In this document: positions 46,777 through 57,100 of the stretch, one piece after another | Numbering within the stretch: position 1 is the stretch's first letter | Layout of the letters: every line of letters starts with the position of its first letter | DNA from: Cerasicoccus arenae | GTDB lineage: Bacteria; Verrucomicrobiota; Verrucomicrobiia; Opitutales; Cerasicoccaceae | Assembly (NCBI RefSeq): GCF_014651635.1 | Contig: NZ_BMXG01000007.1 | Coordinates: 143,960-207,959 of the forward strand | Reading direction: 5' to 3' | DNA length: 64,000 nt | Notes under the pieces: model-generated | Database searches by the model: none | Seen by the model: only the letters and a program-made list of their open reading frames with translations | What the model was told of the DNA's origin: nothing | Position numbers and translations under genes: made by a program

Positions 46777-47313
46777 TTAGTAAGAAGAACCACGGTATGA
46801 ACGTGATGGACGCGGTCTAGCGACACGTTTACGTGCATCTGTGGCTACTTCTTCTTCTTTGGGCTCTGACGCCGGGGTGGGCGCCGCCTGCGTAGGAGTC
46901 GCAGGCGGAAGAGTCGGTGTCCGAGTGGGAGCTGGAACGGCCGGCGTGATTCGAGCGGCGGAGGTCGGCAGCGTTTTCGATGCCGATTTTACGTTCTTAA
47001 TGGCCATATTTGTGACCATTTTCAAAGAGATTCGATTAACTTCTGAATTCGCGAAAATCAGAAAATACACGCCGTTTCCTCGGCGTAGGAAAATCCAACG
47101 CTCACTGTATTTCAGCAAGTAATCATCGCATGGAATATAGTTTTCATCGACTGTTTCGTAGAGTGAGATGACTCGTCGAGCCAAGTCCTCAAACAGCTCA
47201 TCGATGAAAAATGAAGGCAGTTCATTTTCGACTATTTGGCCCTCTCGATCGAAGACACAGACGCCTTCAACTCCAGGCACATCAAGGATGTTTTTTACGA
47301 ATTTATCGCTCAT
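46777..47313 (-). CDS. Roadblock/LC7-like domain protein with Pro-rich tail
   Basis: 178 residues. The first ~110 residues look like the roadblock/LC7 fold (LDVPGVEGVCVFDREGQIV, ISLYETVDENYIPCDDYLLK, YFLIFANSEVNRISLKMVT), known from MglB and similar regulators of small GTPases. The rest is a Pro/Ala/Thr-rich disordered tail ending in a basic RKRVARPRPSRSYRG. A second roadblock-like gene is next. Confidence 0.7.
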   Translation of the reverse strand: MSDKFVKNILDVPGVEGVCVFDREGQIVENELPSFFIDELFEDLARRVISLYETVDENYIPCDDYLLKYSERWIFLRRGNGVYFLIFANSEVNRISLKMVTNMAIKNVKSASKTLPTSAARITPAVPAPTRTPTLPPATPTQAAPTPASEPKEEEVATDARKRVARPRPSRSYRGSSY

Positions 47314-47340
47314 GGCATAATCCTCGGTTTGGGGTTCAGT

Positions 47341-47655
47341 TTATAACTCCAAAAGCTGCGGGAGTACCGATGAAATGTCGGCTTTGTTGTCGAACATGAC
47401 ACCCAAGTCACTACCGACACGCGGCACACAAACCGAAGTCATGCTCTTACCAATGATGTGGCCCTCTTCCAGACCTTCCAGGCCGAATGATTCGCCAATC
47501 AGATCTGCAATCTGGTGAACGAACACCAAAACATGACCCAATGCTTCTGTATCTTCACCCTCCGCATGGAGAACTGCCCCCGTTTCGTCGCACTCGATTA
47601 AACCGAGAACGCCGGGAAATTGTGGTGTGCCGTATGCATCTTCTGTGATTCCCAT
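47341..47655 (-). CDS. Second roadblock/LC7-like small protein
   Basis: 104 residues, 27 bases upstream of the first roadblock gene on the same strand. It contains FPGVLGLIECDETGAVLHAEG and IGKSMTSVCVPRVGSDLGVM, the alternating strands expected of the roadblock fold, with a helical middle (ALGHVLVFVHQIADLIGESF). Two such proteins side by side often form a heterodimer. No MglA-type GTPase gene is present in the window. Confidence 0.6.
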   Translation of the reverse strand: MGITEDAYGTPQFPGVLGLIECDETGAVLHAEGEDTEALGHVLVFVHQIADLIGESFGLEGLEEGHIIGKSMTSVCVPRVGSDLGVMFDNKADISSVLPQLLEL

Positions 47656-47740
47656 ATTAATCCTTTGGGAATCAATTCAGCACCTCTTGCGCCAGAATAG
47701 ACGTATGAGGTTTTTTTTTGGCGATTTCGCCGAAAAACAG

Positions 47741-48742
47741 CTACAAAAGTAATCTGGCAAACACCATTTTTCCACCAGCAGAAGGTAAAACGCTCGTGAC
47801 CTCCACCTTGGCTTCTTGGCCAATAATATGTGCGGCGTCGTTAACAACCACCATAGATCCATCACCTAAATAACCGACTGCCTGCCCGGATTCACGCCCA
47901 ACCTTTACGAGGGTAACGCGAAGCGCTTCACCAATGTCCACTTCGGGATTCAATGCCTTGGCCAGTGCTGTAATATTCAGCCAGTCAACCCCTTGAAACT
48001 CTGCCAAACGAGCCAAATTATAGTCAGTCGTCAGCAACTTCGCTTTCAATGTCTCTGCCACAAAAATAAGCTTGGCGTCCACTTGCTGGCCACGCCCAAC
48101 TTCGCTTTCATGAATGGTAAAATGAATGTGCGGAATCCCACGGAGTTCATTAAGAACATCCAGTCCTTTTCGGCCCCGAGCTTGGCGCGAAGGATCCGAT
48201 GAATCTGCGATGTTTTGTAACTCATCCAGAACAAAGCGGGGGACGACGAGTTCCGCGATCAAGAAACGGCTCTGGCAAATACCAATAATACGGCCATCAA
48301 TAAGAGCGCTGGTGTCGACTACGACGATGGCAGAATCCACTTTTTGAGGCACAAAACGCATGTAAGGTATCACCAAATTGAAGTCATCTCGCCCCCGCAG
48401 GGCAATGACCGATCCCAGATACATACAGACAACAAAGAGGCTGAGACGTACCAGATAAAGAACTTCAGCGTCGCCATTTTCAAGTAGAGGTGAAGTCGAG
48501 ATTAGAAAAGAGATAAGCACGCCCATCCCCAGACCAAAAGTTATTGCTGTTAATCCACGTAGGGAAAACCCCTTGAGCAATACATCCACCAGAACAGTCA
48601 AAGCCCCTAGCAGGACACCAACGACGATGTACGGCGTCAGGCTCTCTCCCTTTTCCTCACCATCGGCATACCAGAGAAGGTATGCCCCAGCAATGCAGAG
48701 AAAAAAGAACAGGAGGCGGATAACTGTGAGCGTTTTATTCAA
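47741..48742 (-). CDS. PIN/TRAM domain membrane protein, YacL family
   Basis: 333 residues with a TTG start (no ATG or GTG occurs in frame upstream before a stop). Four membrane segments (~1-115) precede a PIN nuclease fold (VVDTSALIDGRIIGI, FVLDELQNIADSSD, RKGLDVLNELR, LLTTDYNLARLA) with its acidic residues, then a TRAM domain (~265-333, VDIGEALRVTLVKVGRESG). This YacL layout suggests RNA binding or cleavage at the membrane. It heads the reverse-strand gene run. Confidence 0.85.
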   Translation of the reverse strand: MNKTLTVIRLLFFFLCIAGAYLLWYADGEEKGESLTPYIVVGVLLGALTVLVDVLLKGFSLRGLTAITFGLGMGVLISFLISTSPLLENGDAEVLYLVRLSLFVVCMYLGSVIALRGRDDFNLVIPYMRFVPQKVDSAIVVVDTSALIDGRIIGICQSRFLIAELVVPRFVLDELQNIADSSDPSRQARGRKGLDVLNELRGIPHIHFTIHESEVGRGQQVDAKLIFVAETLKAKLLTTDYNLARLAEFQGVDWLNITALAKALNPEVDIGEALRVTLVKVGRESGQAVGYLGDGSMVVVNDAAHIIGQEAKVEVTSVLPSAGGKMVFARLLL

Positions 48743-48827
48743 TGGACGAAATTCCTAGGTGAAATAATTCATATATCACGTCTTCGACAATAGCATTGTA
48801 CTACTCGAAGACAAGTAGACTTAGCAA

Positions 48828-48965
48828 TTACTTCATGAGCCAACCAACAATTAATGGGGCTGAAATAAGAACAGCCATTGCTCCATAAAGAATCCATGTC
48901 ACTCGTTCAGCTTTGGCCAGCTCTTCGGGCGTGGGTTCGCGATCTTCTTGACTCGGTTGCTTCAT
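48828..48965 (-). CDS. 45-residue membrane mini-protein
   Basis: Too short for routine ORF calling. An ATG overlaps the TGA of the upstream gene (ATGA), giving 45 residues: a charged N-terminus (MKQPSQEDREPTPEELAKAE) and one membrane segment (TWILYGAMAVLISAPLIV then GWLMK). The start/stop overlap and the soluble-head/TM-tail layout strongly suggest a real small protein co-translated with the SUMF1-domain gene. Confidence 0.7.
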   Translation of the reverse strand: MKQPSQEDREPTPEELAKAERVTWILYGAMAVLISAPLIVGWLMK

Positions 48966-50701
48966 TGTTCTTCGGGCATGTGAACGACTATTCTAAATCC
49001 AGCGTAACGATTACGCATACGGCGGTTACTAATTTCGACGGGCTTTTCGGCAAGATCGTCCAAAGACGTTTCCACCGAGCCACCCGCTATATATGCCTCA
49101 CCATCGCCAGGCAGCGAATTACTCTGCAGCCATTCAGCAACATTGCCCAGCAAATCGCAAAATCCTTGGGCGTTTGGTTTGAGTGTGGCGATCTCATGAG
49201 TGACACCATCTCCGTTTTCCAAGTTCCAGGATGTTTCACGCAAATCCACATAGCGCAAACTGCCCAACGCTGCAAAGAACTCATCCTCGGTTGGCAGACG
49301 AACTTCCTGGCCGGTCAGCCAGGAGACGCGTTCGCCAAAGTTGTGTGCATCGTCCCAATTACCAGAGTCAACAGGCAAAAGATCACCCACGTGACGACTG
49401 GGGTTGGCCTTGAGCATCACGCTCATATATAAGGCTTGAGAAACTTCAGTACGTAGCATTCGCCAGCCATCAACACCCTCGATTGGAAGTAATTGTCCGT
49501 AAATCCGATCCTGTAAAAAACCAATATCATCCTCGATGGCGGACAAATATTGGAGTTTCAGCAACGCATTTTTGCCCAGAATGGTACTACGGGGAAACTG
49601 TTCGGAAAACTGCTGAACCTTCGGATAGAGCGTGCGAATGATCTCAATCGCCTTCCATGCCGTACGGTCTTTCAGAGCTTCATCCAGACGAGCCATTTCC
49701 GCCTTGATACCATCACCGAGATCACGACTTAAGGCGTTTTCCCGCAGGCTCTGGAGTTCCTCGGCAAGACGTACACCGGAGAATCGGCTTTGCGGAAAGT
49801 CCTTGTTGAGTTGGCGCTGTAAGCGAAAAGCGTTTTGGTATGACTCAGCAGCCCCGGCAAAATTCCCTTCAGCTTCTTCTTTTTGACCAGCTTCACGGTA
49901 CTCTTCAATTTCGATATGTATATCACTGGATTCCAGGCTGGAAAGCTCTTGTTCCAGTCGAGCCAAACGCTGTACATCCGCATATTGAAGACCTCGAAAA
50001 CGCAGATTCAAATCTTTCTGGAGTTCAATTGATTTACCGTACAACAATTTTGCGCGTCCGTAATTTTCATCTTCTATCGATTGGAGAGCAGCATTCTCAG
50101 CAGCCTCAGACTCCTCGAAAAGTGGAAGCGCAGTCAGTTGGTCAACTTCCCGGCTCAGGCGAGTCAATCGACGCGCATCTTTGTATTTCGAGCGGCTATA
50201 GCGCTCATTAAGGCTACGCTGAACATACAATGCCCGTTCCAGTATACGAAGGGCCTCTTTTGAATTTCCCGCTACTTTCTGTTCATTAGACTGATTTTCC
50301 AGCTGAACACTTTCCTCGTAGAGGACGTCTCCACGATAGTTGTCACGTAGCTTATAGAGGGCTTCACGCCGATCAACAGACTCGCGATGGAAACCTCCAC
50401 GCATTGCAATGTATTCGCTTAGCCCATCGATGGCTTCATCCAGCATAACAAAATCATCTTCCGATGGTGGGCGCTGCTCCGCGCGCATGCGGAACTCGTC
50501 CTCTTTCTCTTGTGTCTCAAGCAATAGCTTATTCCCAGCGGCCTCATCAAATTTTTCGTAAACTGCGTTCGGATTAATCTTTTTTGGCCCGAGTTTGGTG
50601 AGATAATAAGCCCCCACAAGGAATGATATAGCCAGAATGAAAACACCCAGCAACTTGAAGGGCAGTCGAAATCGATAGAAAAAACTTTGGTTTCTGTCCA
50701 T
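48962..50701 (-). CDS. Membrane-anchored SUMF1/FGE-domain protein with helical repeat region
   Basis: 579 residues. One N-terminal membrane segment (~14-35) is followed by a long helical, TPR-like/coiled region (~50-390, repeats such as ILERALYVQRSLNERY, LLYGKSIELQKDLNLRF, SYQNAFRLQRQLNKDF). The C-terminus (~410-575) is an SUMF1/formylglycine-generating-enzyme fold (VSWLTGQEVRLPTEDEFFAA, LLGNVAEWLQS, RNRYAGFRIV). The two FGE catalytic Cys are not evident, so it is probably a binding rather than an enzyme domain. The helical repeats share a motif, suggesting internal duplication. Confidence 0.75.
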   Translation of the reverse strand: MDRNQSFFYRFRLPFKLLGVFILAISFLVGAYYLTKLGPKKINPNAVYEKFDEAAGNKLLLETQEKEDEFRMRAEQRPPSEDDFVMLDEAIDGLSEYIAMRGGFHRESVDRREALYKLRDNYRGDVLYEESVQLENQSNEQKVAGNSKEALRILERALYVQRSLNERYSRSKYKDARRLTRLSREVDQLTALPLFEESEAAENAALQSIEDENYGRAKLLYGKSIELQKDLNLRFRGLQYADVQRLARLEQELSSLESSDIHIEIEEYREAGQKEEAEGNFAGAAESYQNAFRLQRQLNKDFPQSRFSGVRLAEELQSLRENALSRDLGDGIKAEMARLDEALKDRTAWKAIEIIRTLYPKVQQFSEQFPRSTILGKNALLKLQYLSAIEDDIGFLQDRIYGQLLPIEGVDGWRMLRTEVSQALYMSVMLKANPSRHVGDLLPVDSGNWDDAHNFGERVSWLTGQEVRLPTEDEFFAALGSLRYVDLRETSWNLENGDGVTHEIATLKPNAQGFCDLLGNVAEWLQSNSLPGDGEAYIAGGSVETSLDDLAEKPVEISNRRMRNRYAGFRIVVHMPEEQ

Positions 50702-50812
50702 GGGGAAACCCTCTTATTTGGGGCAGATGTATGGTATTGGCCAGCAAAATTCCCTTTTTTGACCGGCAATTCTGGCTCGCCTTCATTCTTATACGACAGA
50801 TGCTCGAACAGC

Positions 50813-51661
50813 ATGTTTCAACAAGCGACAATACTAGCGCCTGGGCTACTCGGAGCTTCACTGCTAATGGCGATTAAAAATCGCGGCTTGGCGGAGCGTA
50901 GCGTCGTCTGGGCGCGACGCCCAGAAACGCGGATGGAATGTGAAGCTGAACCTTGGTGCGACGCGGCTTACAGCACCCCCGGTGATGCCGTGGCTGAATC
51001 CGATCTGGTCGTGCTCTGTCCTCCCGTCGAATACATTGCCCCGCTCCTGCGCGACATTGCCCCTCGTCTCGCACCAAATGCACTCGTAACAGACGTTGGC
51101 AGCACCAAAAGCCTAATCTGTCGTGACGCCCGAAGCTTGGGGGGAGATTGGACCTTCGTTGGCTCCCATCCAATGACAGGCTCGGAAAAATCCGGCCTCA
51201 AACACGCCTCTGCTGATCTCTTCCCCGGCAGAGCTTGCTTCGTGACTCCGCTAACTGACACACCTACCGAAGCCGTCGAATGTATCATTCGCTTCTGGCG
51301 CGAGCTAGGTATGGAAGTCGCCACGACTTCACCCGAAAAACACGATGAAATAGTGGCCCACATTAGTCACCTGCCTCATTTGCTAGCCTCCACCCTGTGT
51401 AGCTACCTTGCTACAAAAGATGAGAACTGGCGAAACTACGGGGGGGGGGGGCTGCGTGACACCACGCGCGTCGCCTCAGGTGATCCGGCCATGTGGAAAG
51501 CCATTGCCAGCCATAACAAAGAAGAAATCATCCGCTCACTGGACGGCTTTGAGCGCGAGCTTCAACGCCTTCGTAGCGCCCTCCACAATGATCAGTTTTT
51601 TGAAGTGCTAAATTTCCTTGAACACGCCAAAGACTATCGCGATCATTTGCGAATAAAATAG
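50813..51661 (+). CDS. tyrA: Prephenate dehydrogenase
   Basis: 282 residues from ATG 50813; the longer frame from 50687 overlaps the divergent gene's start. It oxidises prephenate to 4-hydroxyphenylpyruvate in tyrosine synthesis. Visible: Rossmann ILAPGLLGASLLMAIKN, VTDVGSTKSLI, GSHPMTGSEKSGLKHA, and the C-terminal GGGGLRDTTRVASGDPAMW and ISHLPHLLASTL. No chorismate mutase or ACT domain. A 12-base G run encodes the four glycines of the conserved RDTTR region. Confidence 0.92.
   Translation: MFQQATILAPGLLGASLLMAIKNRGLAERSVVWARRPETRMECEAEPWCDAAYSTPGDAVAESDLVVLCPPVEYIAPLLRDIAPRLAPNALVTDVGSTKSLICRDARSLGGDWTFVGSHPMTGSEKSGLKHASADLFPGRACFVTPLTDTPTEAVECIIRFWRELGMEVATTSPEKHDEIVAHISHLPHLLASTLCSYLATKDENWRNYGGGGLRDTTRVASGDPAMWKAIASHNKEEIIRSLDGFERELQRLRSALHNDQFFEVLNFLEHAKDYRDHLRIK
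51440..51451 (+). repeat. 12-base poly-G tract inside tyrA
   Basis: Twelve consecutive G residues encode four Gly just before the conserved LRDTTRVASG motif. Part of the window-wide homopolymer pattern. Confidence 0.85.
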
Positions 51662-51720
51662 CGCAATCAATTGACTATTAGCTATTTGCAATCCAACGAT
51701 CATCCATTATTCATCTGCGG

Positions 51721-52446
51721 TTAAAGAAATTCGATCCCGCGCTTTACTTCGCAGATTAGCCCCCCCTTGGCAAGTCCCCCCCTGCCCCACCAGCAATCTG
51801 GTTGCTCAACCGCTTCGGCAAGTGCATCAAGGAATCGGCTCCGGTGCCATTTCTTCGCCCCAAAACGGGCCAAATGCTCAGTAGGCTGCTGGCAGTCAAT
51901 AAATGCATACCCGCGTTCACCCAGGCGCTCTGCCAACTTGGCAAAGGCGACCTTGGATGCATCAGGCCGACGATAAAACATCGATTCTCCAGCGAACATT
52001 GATCCAATCGCCACCCCGTAGCAGCCACCGGCTAGCATACCATCACGCCAGCATTCCGCACTGTGCGCGATTCCAGCAGCGTGCAGTGCCTCGTAGCCTG
52101 CGATCATGTCCGCCGTTATCCAAGTGCCCTCCTGCCCCGGTCGCTGTTGCGCAGCACAAGCACGAATGACATCACCAAAAGCTTCGTCAAAAGTTACCCG
52201 CCAATGCTCCTTACGTGCTTCTTTAGCCAAACTACGGGGTATGGTCACCTCGTCGGGTCGTAGGACAAAACGCGGGTCCGGGCTCCACCAGAGGATAGGC
52301 TGACCGGGTGAATACCAAGGGAAAATACCGCATCGATAAGCTTGCTCCAAAATGGGCGCGCTAAGCCTCCCCCCCATCGCCAAGGGAGCGTCCTCCGGGG
52401 CAGTGCGCGGATCCGGAAACAATGATCTCGGCGGCGTTTTCGACAT
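51721..52446 (-). CDS. aat: Leucyl/phenylalanyl-tRNA--protein transferase
   Basis: 241 residues from ATG 52446. It attaches Leu or Phe to the N-terminus of proteins with Arg or Lys ends (N-end rule). Visible marks: FPDPRTAPEDAPLAMGGRLS, YRCGIFPWYSPGQPILWWSP, HSAECWRDGMLAGGCYG, SMFYRRPDASKVA, FIDCQQPTEHLARFGA. Full length. Its end is near the convergent tyrA stop. Confidence 0.95.
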   Translation of the reverse strand: MSKTPPRSLFPDPRTAPEDAPLAMGGRLSAPILEQAYRCGIFPWYSPGQPILWWSPDPRFVLRPDEVTIPRSLAKEARKEHWRVTFDEAFGDVIRACAAQQRPGQEGTWITADMIAGYEALHAAGIAHSAECWRDGMLAGGCYGVAIGSMFAGESMFYRRPDASKVAFAKLAERLGERGYAFIDCQQPTEHLARFGAKKWHRSRFLDALAEAVEQPDCWWGRGGLAKGGLICEVKRGIEFL

Positions 52447-52517
52447 CAGTACCAATTTACACCTTCAATCCCAATAATCCAGTCTCGACTGCTTATTCAT
52501 TAAGATGCCCCCCCCTT

Positions 52518-52551
52518 CAAAAGAAAACGGCGCTGCAAAAATGCAGCGCCG
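52518..52551 (-). terminator. Terminator of the gltBD transcript
   Basis: A perfect 10-base GC-rich stem (52528-52537 with 52542-52551, loop AAAA) followed on the minus strand by a T-rich tail. It lies 28 bases past the gltD stop and before aat. Confidence 0.85.
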
Positions 52552-52578
52552 CTTGATTAAAGAACCTGAATCGCCAGC

Positions 52579-54069
52579 TTAGGGTAAGGTGGTCACGCCC
52601 ATGAGGTAGCGATCAACTTCGCGAGCAGCTGCGCGGCCTTCATTGATCGCCCATACCACGAGACTTTGTCCACGGCGACAGTCGCCAGCAGCAAAAACGC
52701 CTTCGACGTTGGTATTAAACGTGCCGTGCTCTGCCTTCATGTTCGAGCGCGGGTCAGTTTCCATCCCAAGCTGCTCAATGACCGTTTGTTCCGGCCCTAA
52801 AAAGCCCATAGCCAGTGTTGCTAACTGTGCCGGTAGCACGCGGCGGGTGTCTTCAAGTTTTTTCGGAGAAAAGCGCCCTGCTTCATCCTTCACCCATTCG
52901 ATGTTAACAATTTCCAAACCAGTCAGATTACCGTTACCGTCTTCAATGAAGCGTTCGGTCATAACGAGATAAACCCGCGGGTCATCGCCCTGAAGCGCGG
53001 CTGCTTCTTCCTGACCGTAGTCGAGACGATAAATTTTTGGCCATTCTGGCCAAGGGTTGCTTGCTTCGCGTTCTTCTGGAGGACGAGGCATAATTTCTAA
53101 CTGAGTAACGCTCTTGCATCCGTGACGAATGGAAGTGCCTACGCAGTCCGTACCGGTGTCACCACCACCGATGACAACGACGTCTTTGTCCTTGGCGTTA
53201 ATCTCAGGTAAGCTGCCGTCAAATTGGTGGTCAAGTTGGTGCTTGGTATTCCCAGTTAGGAAATCCATTGCAAAGTGAACTCCCTTGAACTCGCGTCCCG
53301 CGATCGGCAAATCACGTGGCTTGGTGGCTCCCGTGCAGAAGATAGTCGCGTCGAACTGATCCTTGAGATCGGTCGCCGAGATGTCTTTGCCGATTTCGGT
53401 ATTCGTAACGAAAGTAACGCCTTCAGCTTCGAGGAGGTCTACGCGACGCTGGACGACTTGTTCCTTGTCCAACTTCATGTTAGGAATACCATACATGAGC
53501 AAGCCGCCAATGCGGTCTGCACGTTCATAAACAGTGACTTCGTGCCCCGCTTGGTTAAGCTGGTCTGCAGCGGAAAGGCCAGCTGGACCCGAGCCAATTA
53601 TAGCGACTTTCTTACCCGTACGCGTTTCGGGAGGACGAGGAGTGAGCCAGCCTTTTTCCCAGCCGGTATCGATGATGGCGCACTCGATATTCTTAATGGT
53701 GACTGGTGGCTCGATGACGCCGAGCACGCAGGAGCCTTCACACGGAGCTGGGCAAACACGACCCGTGAATTCCGGGAAATTATTGGTCTTGTGTAATCGC
53801 TCCAACGCTTCCTTCCAGCGACCACGATAGACGAGGTCATTCCACTCAGGGATCAGGTTGTTAACTGGACAGCCGCTCGCCATACCGGACACCAAATGGC
53901 CAGTGTGGCAGAAGGGCGTGCCGCAGTCCATGCAGCGCGAGCCTTGTTCGCGGAGGTGCTTGTCCTCAGGATGCAGTTTGAACTCTTTCCAGTTCTTGAT
54001 GCGTTCCTTCGGGGCAATTTCCGTAACGGTCTTGCGTTCGACTTCCAGGAATCCGGTTGGTTTACCCAT
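52579..54069 (-). CDS. gltD: Glutamate synthase small subunit (NADPH, FAD)
   Basis: 496 residues. The N-terminal Cys clusters for Fe-S ([22 protein letters not shown]) are followed by FAD ([19 protein letters not shown]) and NADPH ([17 protein letters not shown]) folds, with [19 protein letters not shown] near the end. It passes electrons to GltB. Downstream of gltB by 72 bases, which include an inverted repeat. Confidence 0.97.
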   Translation of the reverse strand: MGKPTGFLEVERKTVTEIAPKERIKNWKEFKLHPEDKHLREQGSRCMDCGTPFCHTGHLVSGMASGCPVNNLIPEWNDLVYRGRWKEALERLHKTNNFPEFTGRVCPAPCEGSCVLGVIEPPVTIKNIECAIIDTGWEKGWLTPRPPETRTGKKVAIIGSGPAGLSAADQLNQAGHEVTVYERADRIGGLLMYGIPNMKLDKEQVVQRRVDLLEAEGVTFVTNTEIGKDISATDLKDQFDATIFCTGATKPRDLPIAGREFKGVHFAMDFLTGNTKHQLDHQFDGSLPEINAKDKDVVVIGGGDTGTDCVGTSIRHGCKSVTQLEIMPRPPEEREASNPWPEWPKIYRLDYGQEEAAALQGDDPRVYLVMTERFIEDGNGNLTGLEIVNIEWVKDEAGRFSPKKLEDTRRVLPAQLATLAMGFLGPEQTVIEQLGMETDPRSNMKAEHGTFNTNVEGVFAAGDCRRGQSLVVWAINEGRAAAREVDRYLMGVTTLP

Positions 54070-54084
54070 GATTTATTTATTCAG

Positions 54085-54142
54085 AATTCAAAATGGAAAA
54101 TGCAAAAAGAAACAGCATTCAGCTGGTTTTGCATTTTGAATT
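54085..54142 (-). other. Inverted repeat in the gltB-gltD gap
   Basis: An 11-base perfect pair (AATTCAAAATG at 54085-54095 with CATTTTGAATT at 54132-54142) frames a 36-base spacer. An inner CAAAA/TTTTG extends it after a 7-base insertion. It reaches the gltB stop codon. It may adjust gltD expression relative to gltB. Confidence 0.55.
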
Positions 54143-57100
54143 TAGTTGCCGCCGACGCGAGCGAGGTCGTTGAGATTTTCAGTGAATGCGGCCATGGCTG
54201 CTTCGTCGCCGGTGAGTCCTTGTTCCTCCACCTTCTTAAAGCAATTTAGCATGCGCTCATAGTCGCGAGGCATGACCTTAACGAACTTGGAACGTAGATC
54301 ACTCCAGCCATCGAGTATTTCCTTACCACGGGTCGAGCCAGTGTATTCTACATGCTTTTCGATCTGTGTCTGGACTTCAGAGATTTCCTCATCGGTGCAT
54401 TCAATCAGTTCGTAAACATTGACCATGTCGGCGTTCAGACGGCTGCGGAAGTCACCGTCGATATCGTAGACATAGGCACTGCCACCAGACATACCCGCTG
54501 CAAAATTACGGCCAGTCAGACCGAGGACAATCACTTGCCCGCCTGTCATATATTCGCAGCCGTGATCGCCGAGACCTTCCACCACGGTTTTAACACCAGA
54601 GTTACGGACGCAGAAACGTTCTCCAGCGATACCAGAAATGTAAGCATGGCCCTCAGTTGCACCGTAGAATGCGACGTTACCGATAATAATATTTTCCTCT
54701 GCCTTGAACAGTGAGCCCTTAGGCGGATAGACGATGATCTTCGATCCCGACATGCCTTTGCCTAAGTAATCATTCGCGTCACCTTCCAGCTCGAAAGTCA
54801 TACCCTTGGGCGTAAAGGCACCGAGAGATTGACCAGCACTGCCTTGGAAGTGCAGATGGATCGTATCATCTGGCAGACCTTTAGCGCCATGACGACGTGT
54901 CAGTTCACTACCGGTAATCGTGCCTACGACGCGATTGATGTTAACGATCGGCAGGGTCAACTTGACCTTATCGCCCTTGTCGAGAGCCGGTTTACAGAGT
55001 GTGAGCAAGTGGGTGTTGTCCAATGCAACGTCCAAGCCGTGATCCTGCGCTTTTTGACAGTAGGCACCAACGTTTTCATCGACGTCAGGCTTGTGGAAGA
55101 TGCTGGTTAAATCAACCCCCTTAGCCTTCCAGTGGTTGACTGCCTTAGCGGTATCGAGGCACTCAACGTGACCAACCATCTCATTGATGGTGCGGAAACC
55201 GAGTTGCGCCATGATCTCGCGCAGTTCCATGGCGATAAACGTCATGAAATTGACAACATGCTCGGGCTTGCCCGTGAACTTGTCACGCAAGCGTGGATCT
55301 TGGGTGGCGACGCCAACCGGGCAAGTGTTCTTTTGGCAGACCCGCATCATCAGGCAACCCACGGAAACGAGCGGTGCCGTCGCGAAGCCGTATTCTTCGG
55401 CACCAAGCAAAACGGCAACTGCGACGTCACGACCAGTTTTGAGCTGGCCATCTGTCTCCAATACCACGCGGCTGCGCAGGTCGTTGAGCAGAAGAATCTG
55501 ATTTGTTTCGGCCAGACCAAGTTCCCACGGAGCGCCAGCGTTGTAGATCGACGAGGTCGGTGAAGCACCTGTGCCGCCGTCGTGGCCAGCAATCAGGATG
55601 ACGTCCGCATGGCCCTTGGCGACGCCTGAGGCGATTGTGCCGACACCAACTTCCGCCACCAGCTTCACATTGACGCGAGCGTGGACGTTGGCGTTTTTCA
55701 GGTCGTGAACGAGTTCCGCGAGGTCCTCAATCGAATAAATATCGTGGTGGGGGGGGGGGGATACGAGTCCCACACCCGGAGTTGAGTGACGCACCTTGGC
55801 GACCCATGGATAGACCTTGGAGCCCGGTAATTCCCCACCCTCGCCCGGCTTAGCACCTTGCGAAATCTTGATCTGAAGCTCGTCGGCGTTGACCAAGTAT
55901 TCGCTAGTGACGCCGAAACGGCCCGATGCGACTTGTTTAATGGCGGAGCGCTTGCTGTCGCCATTCTCCATCGTAATGAAACGTTCTGGATCTTCGCCAC
56001 CTTCGCCCGTGTTTGATTTACCACCAATACGGTTCATTGCGATGGCCAGCGTCTCGTGTGCTTCCTTGGAAATCGATCCGTAGGACATGGCACCCGTCTT
56101 GAAGCGCTTCATGATCCCTTCGATCGGCTCGACTTCATCGAGTGGCACAGGCTTACGCTCTTCCTTGAACTTCATCAGGCCACGTAGCGTGGCGATATTC
56201 TCGCTCTGGTCGTTGACCAAATTCGAGTATTCCTTGAAGGTCGCAAAATTACTAGTGCGGACTGCCTTTTGCAGCAGGTGAATGGTCTTCGGATTGAAGA
56301 GGTGGTATTCACCATCTTTACGCCATTGGTAGACGCCACCTGGGTCCAGAGCGATTTCGTCCTCTTGAATGTGACGGTCTGGATAGGCTTTGCGGTGGCG
56401 ACGGAGAGTTTCTTCGGCGATTTCCTCGATGCCAGAACCCTCAATACGGGTCGCGGTGCCGCAGAAATACTTGCTGACAACCTCAGAGGTCAGTCCGATC
56501 GCCTCGAAGATTTGAGCGCCGCGATAAGAGGCCACAGTGGAGATCCCCATCTTGGCCATGGTCTTGACCACGCCCTTGATGGAGCCCTTCAGGTAGTTGT
56601 AAATCGCCTTATCCAGATCCATCTCGAGCATCTCGTCCTGGATCATCTTATGAAGCGATTCAAACGCCATGTATGGGTTAATCGCGTCTGCGCCGTAACC
56701 CAAGAGCACAGCGAAATGATGCACTTCACGTGCTTCGCCGGTTTCCAAAACAATCGAGGCACGGGTACGTGTGCCCTTGCGCACGAGATGATGATGCAGG
56801 CCGCCCATCGCCATTAGCGTAGGAATGGCGGCCATTTCCTTGCTCACAGCGCGATCAGAAATGATGAGCACATTGTTGCCTTCCTTGATCGCGAGATCGG
56901 CTGCCTTACAGAGTGCTGCCATGGCCTTGTCTAGGCCAGCACCCGTGCTGTCAGCTGGGAAGAGAGCGTCCAAGGTAGTGGATTTGAATCCTTCGGCATC
57001 GATTTCACGCAGTTTGGCCAACTCATCGTTGTCGATCAGTGGACTGGCTAGGCGAATCATGCGGCAAGAATTGGGTCCGGGCTGCAAGAGATTGCCTTCG

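Noticed and set aside
56269..56817. 182-residue frame antisense to gltB
   Set aside because: Several long antisense frames occur in gltB because of its codon bias; none shows a domain, and gltB is intact over the same bases.
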